DNA of 64,000 nt, taken from positions 1-64,000 of the forward strand of contig JAZARR010000244.1 in the NCBI GenBank assembly GCA_037389465.1, written 5' to 3'. This document shows, piece after piece, positions 36,080-48,200 of this stretch. How positions within the stretch are numbered: the first letter of the stretch is position 1; the number at the start of each line of letters is the position of its first letter. The position numbers were made by a program, and so were the translations under genes. A model generated the notes under the pieces. That model saw only the letters and a list, made by a program, of their open reading frames with translations. It did not search any database and was not told where the DNA came from. The stretch is from Baylisascaris procyonis (lineage: Eukaryota > Nematoda > Chromadorea > Rhabditida > Ascarididae).

Positions 36080-37500
36080 CCTAAGCCTAACCTAAGCCTA
36101 AGCTTAAGCCTAAGCCTAAGCCTAAGCCTAAGCCTAAGCCTAAGCCTAAGCCTAAGGCTAACTCTAAGCCTAAGCCTAAGCCTAAGCCTAACCCTAAGCC
36201 TAACCCTAAGCCTAAGCCTATGCCTAAGCCTAAGCCTAAGCCTAAGCCTAACCTAAGCCTAAGCGTAAGCCTAAGCCTAAGCCTAGGCCTAAGCCTAAGC
36301 CTAAGCCTAAGCCTAAGCCTAAGCTTAAGCCTAAGCCTAAGCCTAAGCCTAAGCCTAAGCCTATGCCTAAGCCTAAGCCTAAGGCTAAGCCTAAGGCTAA
36401 CTCTAAGCCTAAGCCTAAGCCTAAGCCTAAGCCTAAGCCTAAGCCTAAGCCTAAGCCTAAGCCTAAGCCTAAGCTCAAGCCTAAGCCTAAGCCTAAGCTT
36501 AAGCCTAAGCCTAAGCCTAAGCCAAAGCCTAAGCCTAAGCCTAAGCCTAATCCTAAGCCTAAGCCTAAGCCTAAGGCTAACTTTAAGACTAAGCCTAAGC
36601 CTAAGCCAAAGCCTAAGCCTAAGCCTAAGCCTAACCCTAAGCCTAAGCCTCAAACAAAGCCTGAGCTGAAGCCCCCAAGCCTAAGCCTAAGCTTAAGCCT
36701 AAGCCTAAGCCTAAGCCTAAGCCTAAGCCTAAGCCTAAGCCTAAGGCTAAGCCTAAGCCTAAGCCTAAGCTTAAGCCTAAGCCTAAGCCTAAGCCTAACC
36801 TAAGCTTAAGCCTGAGCCTAGGCCAAAGCCTAACCTAAGCCTAAGCCTAAGCCTAAGCCTCACCCAAAGCCTAAGCTGAAGCCCCTAAGCCTAAGCCTAA
36901 GCCTAATCCTAAGCCTAAGCCTAAGCCTAACCTAAGTGTAAGCGTGAGCGTAAGCCTAAGCCGTAGGCTAAGCCTAAGCCTCAGCCTAAGCCTAAGCTCA
37001 AGCCTAAGCCTTAGCCTAAGCCTAAGCCTAAGCCTAAGGCTGACTCTAAGCCTAGGCCTAAGCCTAAGCCTAAGCCTAATCCTAAGCCTAAGCCTAAGCC
37101 TAAGCCTAAGCCTAAGCCTAAGCCTAAGGCTAACCTTAGCCTAAGCCTAAGCCTAAGGCTAACCCTAAGCCTAAGCCTAAGCCTAAGCCTAAGCCTAAGC
37201 CTAATCCTAAGCCTAAGCCTAAGCCTAGCCTAAGTGTAAGCGTAAGCCTAAGCCTAAGCCTAAGGCTAGGCCTAAGCCTCAGCCTAAGCCTAAGCTTAAG
37301 CCTAAGCCTTAGCCTAAGCCTAAGGCTGACTCTAAGCCTAAGCCTAAGCCTAAGCCTAAGCCTAATCCTAAGCCTAAGCCTAAGCCTAAGCCTAAGGCTA
37401 ACCCTTAGCCTAAGCCTAAGCCTAAGGCTAACCTAAGCCTAAGCCTAAGCCTAAGCCTAAGCCTAGGCCTAAGCCTAACCCTTAGCCTAAGCCTAAGCCT
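36080..37500. repeat. Single B-type unit
   Basis: One copy of the B marker set (CCTATGCCTAAG near 36.36 kb, CTCAAACAAAGCCTGAG at 36650, CTCACCCAAAGC near 36.86 kb). It matches 26.4-27.3 kb at an offset of about 9766 bp, and X of the next unit follows at the same offset. Confidence 0.78.
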
Positions 37501-37949
37501 AAGCCTAAACCTAAGCCTAAGCCTAAGCCTAAGCCTAAGGCTAACCCTAAGCCTAAGCCTAAGCCTAAGCCTAAGCCTAAGCCTAAGCCTAAGCCTAAGC
37601 CTAAGCCTAAGCCTAAGCCTAAGCCTAAGCCTAAGCCTAAGCCTAAGCCTAAGCCTATGCTTAAGCCTAAGCCTAAGCCTAAGCCTAAGCCTAAGCCTAA
37701 GCCTAAGCCTAAGCCTAAGCCTAAGCCTAAGCCTAAGCCTAAGCCTAAGCCTAAGCCTAAGCCCAAGCCTAATCCTAAGCCTAAGCCTAAGCCTAAGCCT
37801 AAGCCTAAGCCTAAGCCTAAGCCTAAGCCTAAGCCTAAGCCTAAGCCTAAGCCTAAGCCTAAGCCTAAGCCTAAGCCTAACCCTAGGCCTAAGCCCCTCA
37901 GCCTAAGCCTAAGCCTAAGCCTAAGCGTAAGCCTAAGCCTAAGTGTAAG

Positions 37950-40900
37950 CCTAAGCCTAAGCCTAAGCCGAACCATAAGCCTAAGCCTTAACCCAATAAT
38001 AAGCCTAATCCTAAGCTCCTGATCCTAAGCCTAAGCCTAAGCCTAAGCCCAAGCCCAAGCCTAAGGCTAAGCCCAAGCCTAAGCCTAAGCCTAAGGCTAA
38101 TCCCAAGCCTAAGCCTAAGCCTAAGCCTAAGCCTAAGGCCTAAGCCTAAGCCTAAGCCTAAGCCTAAGCCTAAGCCTAAGCCTAAGCCTAAGCCTAAGCC
38201 TAAGCCCAAGCGTAAGCCTAAGCCTAAGCCTAAGCCTAAGCCTAAGCCTAAGCCTAAGCCTAAGCCCCCTAAGCCTAAGCCTAAGCCTAAGCCTAAGCCT
38301 AAGCCTAAGCCTAAGCCTAAGCCTAAGCCTAAGCCTAACCCTAAGCCTAACCCTAAGCCTAAGCCTAAGCCTTAGCCTAAGCCTAAGCTTAAGCCTAAGC
38401 CTAAGCCTAAGCCTAAGCCTAAGCCTAAGCCTAAGCCTAAGCCTAAGCCTAAGCCTAAGCCTAAGCCTAAGCCTAAGCCTAAGCCTAACCCTAAGCCTAA
38501 GCCTAAGCCTAAGCCTAAGCCTAAGCCTAAGCCTAAGCCTAAGCCTAAGCCTAAGCCTAACCCTAAGCCTAACCCTAAGCCTAAGCCTAAGCCTTAGCCT
38601 AAGCCTAAGCTTAAGCCTAAGCCTAAGCCTAAGCCTAAGCCTAAGCCTAAGCCTAAGCCTAAGCCTAAGCCTAACCCTAAGCCTAAGCCTAAGCCTAACC
38701 TAAGCCTAAGCCTAAGCCTAAGCCTAAGCCTAAGCCTAAGCTTAAGCCTAAGCTTAAGCCTAAGCCTAAGCTTAAGACTAAGCCTAAGCCTAAGCCTAAG
38801 CCTAAGCCTAAGCCTAAGCCTAAGCCCAAGCCTAAGCCTAAGCCTAAACCTAAACCCCTAAGCGTAGGCCTAAGCCTAAGCCTAAACTTAAGCCTGAGTG
38901 TAAGCCTAAGCCTAAGCCCAAGGCGAACCATAAGCCTAAGCCTTAACCCAATAATAAGCCTAATCCTAAGCTCCTGATCCTAAGGCTAAGCCCAAGCCTG
39001 AGCCTAAGCCCAAGCCCAAGCCTAAGGCTAAGCTTAAGCCTAAGCCTAACCTAAGTGTAAGCGTAAGCGTAACCCTAAGCCTAAGCCTAAGCCTAAGCCT
39101 AAGCCTAAGCCTAAGCCTAAGCCTAAGCCTAAGCCTAAGCTTAAGCCTAAGCCTAAGCCTAAGCCTAATCCTAAGCCTAAGCCTAAGCCTAAGCCTAATC
39201 CTAAGCCTAAGCCTAAGCCCTAAGCCTAAGCCTAAGCTTAAGGCTGACCCTTAGCCTAAGCCTAAGCCTAAGGCTAACCCTAAGCCTAAGCCTAAGCCTA
39301 AGCCTAAGCCTAAGCCTAAGCCTAACCCTTAGCCTAAGCCTAAGCCTAAGCCCAATCCTAAGCCTAAGCCTAAGCCTAAACCCCTAAGCGTAGGCCTAAG
39401 CCTAAGCCTCAACTTAAGCCTAAGTGTAAGCCTAAGCCTAACCTAAGTGTAAGCGTAAGCGTAAGCCTAAGCCTAAGGCTAAGCCTAAGCCTCAGCCTAA
39501 GCCTAAGCCTAAGCCTAAGCCTAAGCCTAAACCTAAGCCTAAGCCTAAGCCTAATCCTAAGCTTAAGCCTAAGCCTAAGCCCAATCCTAAGCCTAAGCCT
39601 AAGCCTAAACCTAAGCGTAGGCCTAAGCCTAAGCCTCAACTTAAGCCTAAGTGTAAGCCTAAGCCTAAGCCTAAGCCTAAGCCTAAGCCTAAGCTTAAGC
39701 CTAAGCCTAAGCCTAAGCCTAAGCCTAAGCTTAAGCCTAAGCCTAAGCCTAAGCCTAAGCCTAAGCCTAAGCCTAAGCCTAAGCCTAAGCCTAAGCCTAA
39801 GCCTAAGCCTAAGCCTAAGCCTTAGCCTAAACCCTTTAGCCTAAGCCTAAGCCTAAGCCTAAGTGTAAGCCTAAGCCTAAGCCTAAGGCGAACCATAAGC
39901 CCAAGCCTTAACCCAATAATGAGCCTAATCCTAAGCTCCTGATCCTAAGCCTAAGCCTAAGCCTAAGCCTGAGCCTAAGCCCAAGCCCAAGCCTAAGGCT
40001 AAGCGTAAGCCTAAGCCTAACCTAAGTGTAAGCGTAAGCGTAACTAAGCCTAAGGCTAAGCCTAAGCCTCAGCCTAAGCCTAAGCTTAAGCCTAAGCCTA
40101 AGCCTAAGCCTAAGCCTAAGCCTAATCCTAAGCCTAAGCCTAAGCCTAAGCCTAATCCTAAGCCTAAGCCTAAGCCTAAGCCTAAGCCTAAGCCTAAGGC
40201 TGACCCTTAGCCTAAGCCTAAGCCTAAGGCTAACCTAAGCCTAAGCCTAAGCCTAAGCCTAAGCCTAAGCCTAAGCCTAACCCTTAGCCTAAGCCTAAGC
40301 CTAAGCCCAATCCTAAGCCTAAGCCTAAGCCTAAACCCCTAAGCGTAGGCCTAAGCCTAAGCCTCAACTTAAGCCTAAGCGTAGGCCTAAGCCTAAGCCT
40401 CAACTTAAGCCTAAGTGTAAGCCTAAGCCTAAGCCTAAGCCTAAGCCTAAGCCTAAGCTTAAGCCTAAGCCTAAGCCTAAGCCTAAGCCTAAGCCTGGGC
40501 CTAAGCCTAAGCCTAAGCCTAAGCCCAAGCCTAAGCCTAAGCCTAAGCCTAAGCCCTAAGCCTAAACCTAAGCCTAAGCCTAAGCCTAAGCCTAAGCCTA
40601 AGCCTAAGCCTAACCCTAAGCCTAAGCCTCAAACAAAGCCTGAGCTGAAGCCCCCAAGCCTAAGCCTAAGCCTAAGCCTAAGCCTAAGCCTAAGCCTAAG
40701 CCTAAGCCTAAGCCTAAGCCTAAGGCTAAGCCTAAGCCTAAGCCTAAGCTTAAGCCTAAGCCTAAGCCTAAGCCTAACCTAAGCTTAAGCCTGAGCCTAG
40801 GCCAAAGCCTAACCCTAAGCCCTAAGCCTAAGCCTAAGCCTCACCCAAAGCCTAAGCTGAAGCCCCTAAGCCTAAGCCTAAGCCTAATCCTAAGCCTAAG

Positions 40901-42600
40901 CCTAAGCCTAACCTAAGTGTAAGCGTGAGCGTAAGCCTAAGCCTAAGGCTAAGCCTAAGCCTCAGCCTAAGCCTAAGCTCAAGCCTAAGCCTTAGCCTAA
41001 GCCTAAGCCTAAGCCTAAGGCTGACTCTAAGCCTAGGCCTAAGCCTAAGCCTAAGCCTAATCCTAAGCCTAAGCCTAAGCCTAAGCCTGAGCCTAAGCCT
41101 AAGCCTAAGGCTAACCCTTAGCCTAAGCCTAAGCCTAAGGCTAACCCTAAGCCTAAGCCCTAAGCGTAAGCCTAAGCCTAAGCCTAATCCTGACCCTAAG
41201 CCTAAGCCTAACTTAAGTGTAAGCGTAAGCCTAAGCCTAAGCCTAAGGCTAAGCCTAAGCCTCAGCCTAAGCCTAAGCTTAAGCCTAAGCCTTAGCCTAA
41301 GCCTAAGGCTGACTCTAAGCCTAAGCCTAAGCCTAAGCCTAAGCCTAATCCTAAGCCTAAGCCTAAGCCTAAGCCTAAGGCTAACCCTTAGCCTAAGCCT
41401 AAGCCTAAGGCTAACCCTAAGCCTAAGCCTAAGCCTAAGCCTAAGCCTAGGCCTAGGCCTAACCCTTAGCCTAAGCCTAAGCCTAAGCCTAAACCTAAGC
41501 CTAAGCCTAAGGCTAACCTAAGCCTAAGCCTAAGCCTAAGCCTAAGCCTAAGCCTAAGCCTAAGCCTAAGCCTAAGCCTAAGCCTAAGCCTAAGCCTAAG
41601 CCTAAGCCTAAGCCTAAGCCTAAGCTTAAGCCTAAGCCTAAGCCTAAGCCTAAGCCTAAGCCTAAGCCTAAGCCTAAGCCTAAGCCTAAGCCTAAGCCCA
41701 AGCCTAATCCTAAGCCTAAGCCTAAGCCTAAGCCTAAGCCTAAGCCTAAGCCTAAGCCTAAGCCTAAGCCTAAGCCTAAGCCTAAGCCTAAGCCTAAGCC
41801 TAAGCCTAAGCCTAAGCCTAACCCTAAGCCTAAGCCCCTCAGCCTAAACCCCTAAGCCTAAGCCTAAGCGTAAGCCTAAGCCTAAGTGTAAGCCTAAGCC
41901 TAAGCCTAAGGCGAACCATAAGCCTAAGCCTTAACCCAATAATAAGCCTAATCCTAAGCTCCTGATCCTAAGCGTAAGCCTAAGCCTAAGCCCAAGCCCA
42001 AGCCTAAGGCTAAGCCCAAGCCTAAGCCTAAGCCTAAGGCTAATCCCAAGCCTAAGCCTAAGCCTAAGCCTAAGCCTAAGGCTAACTCTAAGCCTAAGCC
42101 TAAGCCTAAGCCTAAGCCTAAGCCTAAGCCTAAGCCAAAGCCTAAGCCTAAGCCTAAGCGTAAGCCTAAGCCTAAGCCTAAGCCTAAGCCTAAGCCTAAG
42201 CCTAAGCCTAAGCCTAACCCTAAGCCTAAGCCTAAACCTAAGCCTAAGCCTAAGCCTAAGCCTAAGCCTAAGCCTAAGCCTAAGCCTAACCCTAAGCCCA
42301 AGCCTAAGCCTTAGCCTAAGCCTAAGCTTAAGCCTAAGCCTAAGCCTAAGCCTAAGCCTAAGCCTAAGCCTAAGCCTGACCCTAAGCCTAAGCCTAAGCC
42401 TAACCTAAGCCTAAGCCTAAGCCTAAGCCTAAGCCTAAGCCTAAGCTTAAGCCTAAGCTTAAGCCTAAGCCTAAGCTTAAGACTAAGCCTAAGCCTAAGC
42501 CTAAGCCTAAGCCTAAGCCCAAGCCTAAGCCTAAGCCTAAACCTAAACCCCTAAGCGTAGGCCTAAGCCTAAGCCTAAACTTAAGCCTAAGTGTAAGCCT
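37950..42600. repeat. XYZT-type higher-order units 6 and 7 (second partial)
   Basis: Landmarks X/Y/Z/T lie near 37.97/38.92/39.89/40.63 kb, then X of a further unit near 41.91 kb. Offsets to the set at 28.2-31.9 kb are 9.76, 9.98, 10.00, 9.99 and 10.00 kb, so the order and spacing of a whole 10-kb segment are repeated. Confidence 0.8.
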
Positions 42601-45250
42601 AAGCCTAAGCCTAAGCCTAAGCCTAAGCCTAAGCCTAAGCCTAAGCCTAACCCTAAGCCTAAGCCTAAGCCTAAGCCTAAGCCTAAGCCTAAGCCTAAGC
42701 CTAAGCCTAAGCCTAAGCCTAAGCCTAAGCCTATGCCTAAGCCTAAGCCTAAGCCTAAGCCTAAGGCTAACTCTAAGCCTAAGCCTAAGCCTAAGCCTAA
42801 GCCTAAGCCTAAGCCTAAGCCTAAGCCTAAGCCTAAGCCTAAGCTCAAGCCTAAGCCTAAGCCTAAGCTTAAGCCTAAGCCTAAGCCTAAGCCTAAGCCT
42901 AAGCCTAAGCCTAAGCCTAAGCCTAAGCCTAAGCCTAAGCCTAAGGCTAACTTTAAGCCTAAGCCTAAGCCTAAGCCTAAGCCTAAGCCTAAGCCTAAGC
43001 CTAAGCCTAAGCCTAAGCCTCAAACAAAGCCTGAGCTGAAGCCTAAGCCTAAGCCTAAGCTTAAGCCTAAGCCTAAGCCTAAGCCTAAGCCTAAGCCTAA
43101 GCCTAAGCCTAAGGCTAAGCCTAAGCCTAAGCCTAAGCTTAAGCCTAAGCCTAAGCCTAAGCCTAACCTAAGCCTAAGCCTGAGCCTAGGCCAAAGCCTA
43201 ACCCTAAGCCTAAGCCTAAGCCTAAGCCTCACCCAAAGCCTAAGCTGAAGCCTAAGCCTAAGCCTAAGCCTAATCCTAAGCCTAAGCCTAAGCCTAACCT
43301 AAGTGTAAGCCTAAGCGTAAGCCTAAGCCTAGGCTAAGCCTAAGCCTAAGCCTAAGCCTAAGCTCAAGCCTAAGCCTTAGCCTAAGCCTAAGCCTAAGCC
43401 TAAGCTGACTCTAAGCCTAAGCCTAAGCCTAAGCCTAAGCCTAAGCCTAAGCCTAAGCCTAAGCCTAAGCCTAAGCCTAAGCCTAAGCCTAAGCCTAACC
43501 CTAAGCCTAAGCCTAAGCCTAAGCCTAAGCCTAAGCCTAAGCCTAAGCCTAAGCCTAAGCCTAAGCCTAAGCCTAAGCCTAAGCCTAAGCCTAAGCCTAA
43601 GCCTAAGCCTAAGCCTAAGCCTAAGCCTAAGGCTAAGCCTAAGCCTCAGCCTAAGCCTAAGCTTAAGCCTAAGCCTTAGCCTAAGCCTAAGCCTGACTCT
43701 AAGCCTAAGCCTAAGCCTAAGCCTAAGCCTAAGCCTAAGCCTAAGCCTAAGCCTAAGCCTAAGGCTAACCCTTAGCCTAAGCCTAAGCCTAAGGCTAACC
43801 CTAAGCCTAAGCCTAAGCCTAAGCCTAAGCCTAAGCCTAACCCTTAGCCTAAGCCTAAGCCTAAGCCTAAGCCTAAGCCTAAGCCTAAGCCTAAGCCTAA
43901 GGCTAAGCCTAAGCCTAAGCCTAAGCCTAAGCCTAAGCCTAAGCCTAAGCCTAAGCCTAAGCCTAAGCCTAAGCCTAAGCCTAAGCCTAAGCCTAAGCCT
44001 AAGCCTAAGCCTAAGCCTAAGCCTAAGCCTAAGCCTAAGCCTAAGCCTAAGCCTAAGCCTAAGCCTAAGCCTAAGCCTAAGCCTAAGCCTAAGCCTAAGC
44101 CTAAGCCTAAGCCTAAGCCTAAGCCTAAGCCTAATCCTAAGCCTAAGCCTAAGCCTAAGCCTAAGCCTAAGCCTAAGCCTAAGCCTAAGCCTAAGCCTAA
44201 GCCTAAGCCTAAGCCTAAGCCTAAGCCTAAGCCTAAGCCTAAGCCTAAGCCTAAGCCCCTAAGCCTAAGCCTAAGCCTAAGCCTAAGCCTAAGCCTAAGC
44301 CTAAGCCTAAGCCTAAGCCTAAGCCTAAGGCGAACCTAAGCCTAAGCCTAAGCCTAATAAGCCTAAGCCTAAGCTCCTAAGCCTAAGCCTAAGCCTAAGC
44401 CTAAGCCTAAGCCTAAGCCTAAGCCTAAGCCTAAGCCTAAGCCTAAGCCTAAGGCTAAGCCTAAGCCTAAGCCTAAGCCTAAGCCTAAGCCTAAGGCTAA
44501 CCTAAGCCTAAGCCTAAGCCTAAGCCTAAGCCTAAGCCTAAGCCTAAGCCTAAGCCTAAGCCTAAGCCTAAGCCTAAGCCTAAGCCTAAGCCTAAGCCTA
44601 AGCCTAAGCCTAAGCCTAAGCCTAAGCCTAAGCCTAAGCCTAAGCCTAAGCCTAAGCCTAAGCCTAAGCCTAAGCCTAAGCCTAAGCCTAAGCCTAAGCC
44701 TAAGCCTAAGCCTAACCCTAAGCCTAAGCCTAAGCCTAAGCCTAAGCCTAAGCCTAAGCCTAAGCCTAAGCCTAAGCCTAAGCCTAAGCCTAAGCCTAAG
44801 CCTAAGCCTAAGCCTAAGCCTAAGCCTAAGCCTAAGCCTAAGCCTAAGCCTAACCCTAAGCCTAAGCCTAAGCCTAAGCCTAAGCCTAAGCCTAAGCCTA
44901 AGCCTAAGCCTAAGCCTAAGCCTAACCCTAAGCCTAACCTAAGCCTAAGCCTAAGCCTAAGCCTAAGCCTAAGCTTAAGCCTAAGCCTAAGCCTAAGCCT
45001 AAGCCTAAGCCTAAGCCTAAGCCTAAGCCTAAGCCTAAGCCTAAGCCTAAGCCTAAGCCTAAGCCTAAGCCTAAGCCTAAGCCTAAGCCTAAGCCTAAGC
45101 CTAAGCTTAAGCCTAAGCCTAAGCCTAAGCCTAAGCCTAAGCCTAAGCCTAAGCCTAAGCCTAAGCCTAAGCCTAAGCCTAAGCCTAAGCCCAAGCCTAA
45201 GCCTAAGCCAAAGCCTAAGCCCCTAAGCGTAGGCCTAAGCCTAAGCCTAA
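42600..45250. repeat. Homogenised zone of near-canonical repeats
   Basis: Landmarks are present but partly overwritten by canonical units. The X landmark near 44.33 kb keeps GGCGAACC, AATAAG and AAGCTCC, while the surrounding TTAACCC and GATCC text has become CCTAAG. Perfect runs are long, for example 43903-44134. A B mark sits at 43020. The zone lies between a partial unit 7 and unit 8. Confidence 0.75.
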
Positions 45251-45279
45251 GCTTAAGCCTAAGTGTAAGCCTAAGCCTA

Positions 45280-48200
45280 AGCCCAAGGCGAACCATAAGC
45301 CTAAGCCTTAACCCAATAATAAGCCTAATCCTAAGCTCCTGATCCTAAGGCTAAGCCTAAGCCTGAGCCTAAGCCTAAGCCTAAGCCTAAGGCTAAGCTT
45401 AAGCCTAAGCCTAACCTAAGTGTAAGCGTAAGCCTAAGCCTAAGCCTAAGGCTAAGCCTAAGCCTGAGCCTAAGCCTAAGCTTAAGCCTAAGCCTAAGCC
45501 TAAGCCTAATCCTAAGCCTAAGCCTAAGCCTAAGCCTAATCCTAAGCCTAAGCCTAAGCCTAAGCCTAAGCCTAAGCCTAAGGCTGACCCTTAGCCTAAG
45601 CCTAAGCCTAAGGCTAACCCTAAGCCTAAGCCTAAGCCTAAGCCTAAGCCTAAGCCTAAGCCTAACCCTTAGCCTAAGCCTAAGCCTAAGCCCAATCCTA
45701 AGCCTAAGCCTAAGCCTAAGCCTAAGCGTAGGCCTAAGCCTAAGCCTCAACTTAAGCCTAAGTGTAAGCCTAAGCCTAACCTAAGTGTAAGCGTAAGCGT
45801 AAGCCTAAGCCTAAGGCTAAGCCTAAGCCTCAGCCTAAGCCTAAGCCTAAGCCTAAGCCTAAGCCTAAGCCTAAGCCTAAGCCTAAGCCTAAGCCTAAGC
45901 CTAAGCCTAAGCCTAAGCCCAATCCTAAGCCTAAGCCTAAGCCTAAGCCTAAGCCTAAGCCTAAGCCTAAGCCTAAGCTTAAGCCTAAGCCTAAGCCTAA
46001 GCCTAAGCCTAAGCCTAAGCCTAAGCCTAAGCCTAAGCCTAAGCCTAAGCCTAAGCCTAAGCTTAAGCCTAAGCCTAAGCCTAAGCCTAAGCCTAAGCCT
46101 AAGCCTAAGCCTAAGCCTAAGCCTAAGCCTAAGCCTAAGCCTAAGCCTAAGCCTAAGCCTAAACCCTTTAGCCTAAGCCTAAGCCTAAGCCTAAGTGTAA
46201 GCCTAAGCCTAAGCCTAAGGCGAACCATAAGCCCAAGCCTTAACCCAATAATGAGCCTAATCCTAAGCTCCTGATCCTAAGCCTAAGCCTAAGCCTAAGC
46301 CTGAGCCTAAGCCCAAGCCCAAGCCTAAGGCTAAGCCTAAGCCTAAGCCTAACCTAAGTGTAAGCGTAAGCCTAACCTAAGCCTAAGGCTAAGCCTAAGC
46401 CTCAGCCTAAGCCTAAGCTTAAGCCTAAGCCTAAGCCTAAGCCTAAGCCTAAGCCTAATCCTAAGCCTAAGCCTAAGCCTAAGCCTAATCCTAAGCCTAA
46501 GCCTAAGCCTAAGCCTAAGCCTAAGCCTAAGGCTGACCCTTAGCCTAAGCCTAAGCCTAAGGCTAACCCTAAGCCTAAGCCTAAGCCTAAGCCTAAGCCT
46601 AAGCCTAAGCCTAACCCTTAGCCTAAGCCTAAGCCTAAGCCCAATCCTAAGCCTAAGCCTAAGCCTAAACCCCTAAGCGTAGGCCTAAGCCTAAGCCTCA
46701 ACTTAAGCCTAAGCGTAGGCCTAAGCCTAAGCCTCAACTTAAGCCTAAGTGTAAGCCTAAGCCTAAGCCTAAGCCTAAGCCTAAGCCTAAGCTTAAGCCT
46801 AAGCCTAAGCCTAAGCCTAAGCCTAAGCCTGGGCCTAAGCCTAAGCCTAAGCCTAAGCCCAAGCCTAAGCCTAAGCCTAAGCCTAAGCCTAAGCCTAAGC
46901 CTAAGCCTAAGCCTAAGCCTAAGCCTAAGCCTAAGCCTAAGCCTAACCCTAAGCCTAAGCCTCAAGCAAAGCCTAAGCTGAAGCCCCAAGCCTAAGCCTA
47001 AGCTTAAGCCTAAGCCTAAGCCTAAGCCTAAGCCTAAGCCTAAGCCTAAGCCTAAGGCTAAGCCTAAGCCTAAGCCTAAGCTTAAGCCTAAGCCTAAGCC
47101 TAAGCCTAACCTAAGCCTAAGCCTAAGCCTAGGCCAAAGCCTAACCCTAAGCCTAAGCCTAAGCCTAAGCCTCACCCAAGCCTAAGCTGAAGCCTAAGCC
47201 TAAGCCTAAGCCTAATCCTAAGCCTAAGCCTAAGCCTAACCTAAGTGTAGCGTAAGCTAAGCCTAAGCCTAAGGCTAAGCCTAAGCCTAAGCCTAAGCCT
47301 AAGCTCAAGCCTAAGCCTAAGCCTAAGCCTAAGCCTAAGCCTAAGGCTGACTCTAAGCCTAGGCCTAAGCCTAAGCCTAAGCCTAATCCTAAGCCTAAGC
47401 CTAAGCCTAAGCCTAAGCCTAAGCCTAAGCCTAAGGCTAACCCTAAGCCTAAGCCTAAGCCTAAGGCTAACCTAAGCCTAAGCCTAAGCGTAAGCCTAAG
47501 CCTAAGCCTAAGCCTGACCCTAAGCCTAAGCCTAACCTAAGTGTAAGCGTAAGCCTAAGCCTAAGCCTAAGCTAAGCCTAAGCCTAAGCCTAAGCCTAAG
47601 CTTAAGCCTAAGCCTTAGCCTAAGCCTAAGGCTGACTCTAAGCCTAAGCCTAAGCCTAAGCCTAAGCCTAATCCTAAGCCTAAGCCTAAGCCTAAGCCTA
47701 AGGCTAACCCTTAGCCTAAGCCTAAGCCTAAGGCTAACCCTAAGCCTAAGCCTAAGCCTAAGCCTAAGCCTAGGCCTAAGCCTAACCCTTAGCCTAAGCC
47801 TAAGCCTAAGCCTAAGCCTAAGCCTAAGCCTAAGCTAACCTAAGCCTAAGCCTAAGCCTAAGCCTAAGCCTAAGCCTAAGCCTAAGCCTAAGCCTAAGCC
47901 TAAGCCTAAGCCTAAGCCTAAGCCTAAGCCTAAGCCTAAGCCTAAGCCTAAGCCTAAGCCTAAGCCTAAGCCTAAGCCTAAGCCTAAGCCTAAGCCTAAG
48001 CCTAAGCCTAAGCCTAAGCCTAAGCCTAAGCCTAAGCCTAAGCCTAAGCCTAAGCCTAAGCCTAAGCCTAAGCCTAAGCCTAAGCCTAAGCCTAAGCCTA
48101 AGCCTAAGCCTAAGCCTAAGCCTAAGCCTAAGCCTAAGCCTAACCCTAAGCCTAAGCCTAAGCCTAAGCCTAAGCCTAAGCCTAAGCGTAAGCCTAAGCC

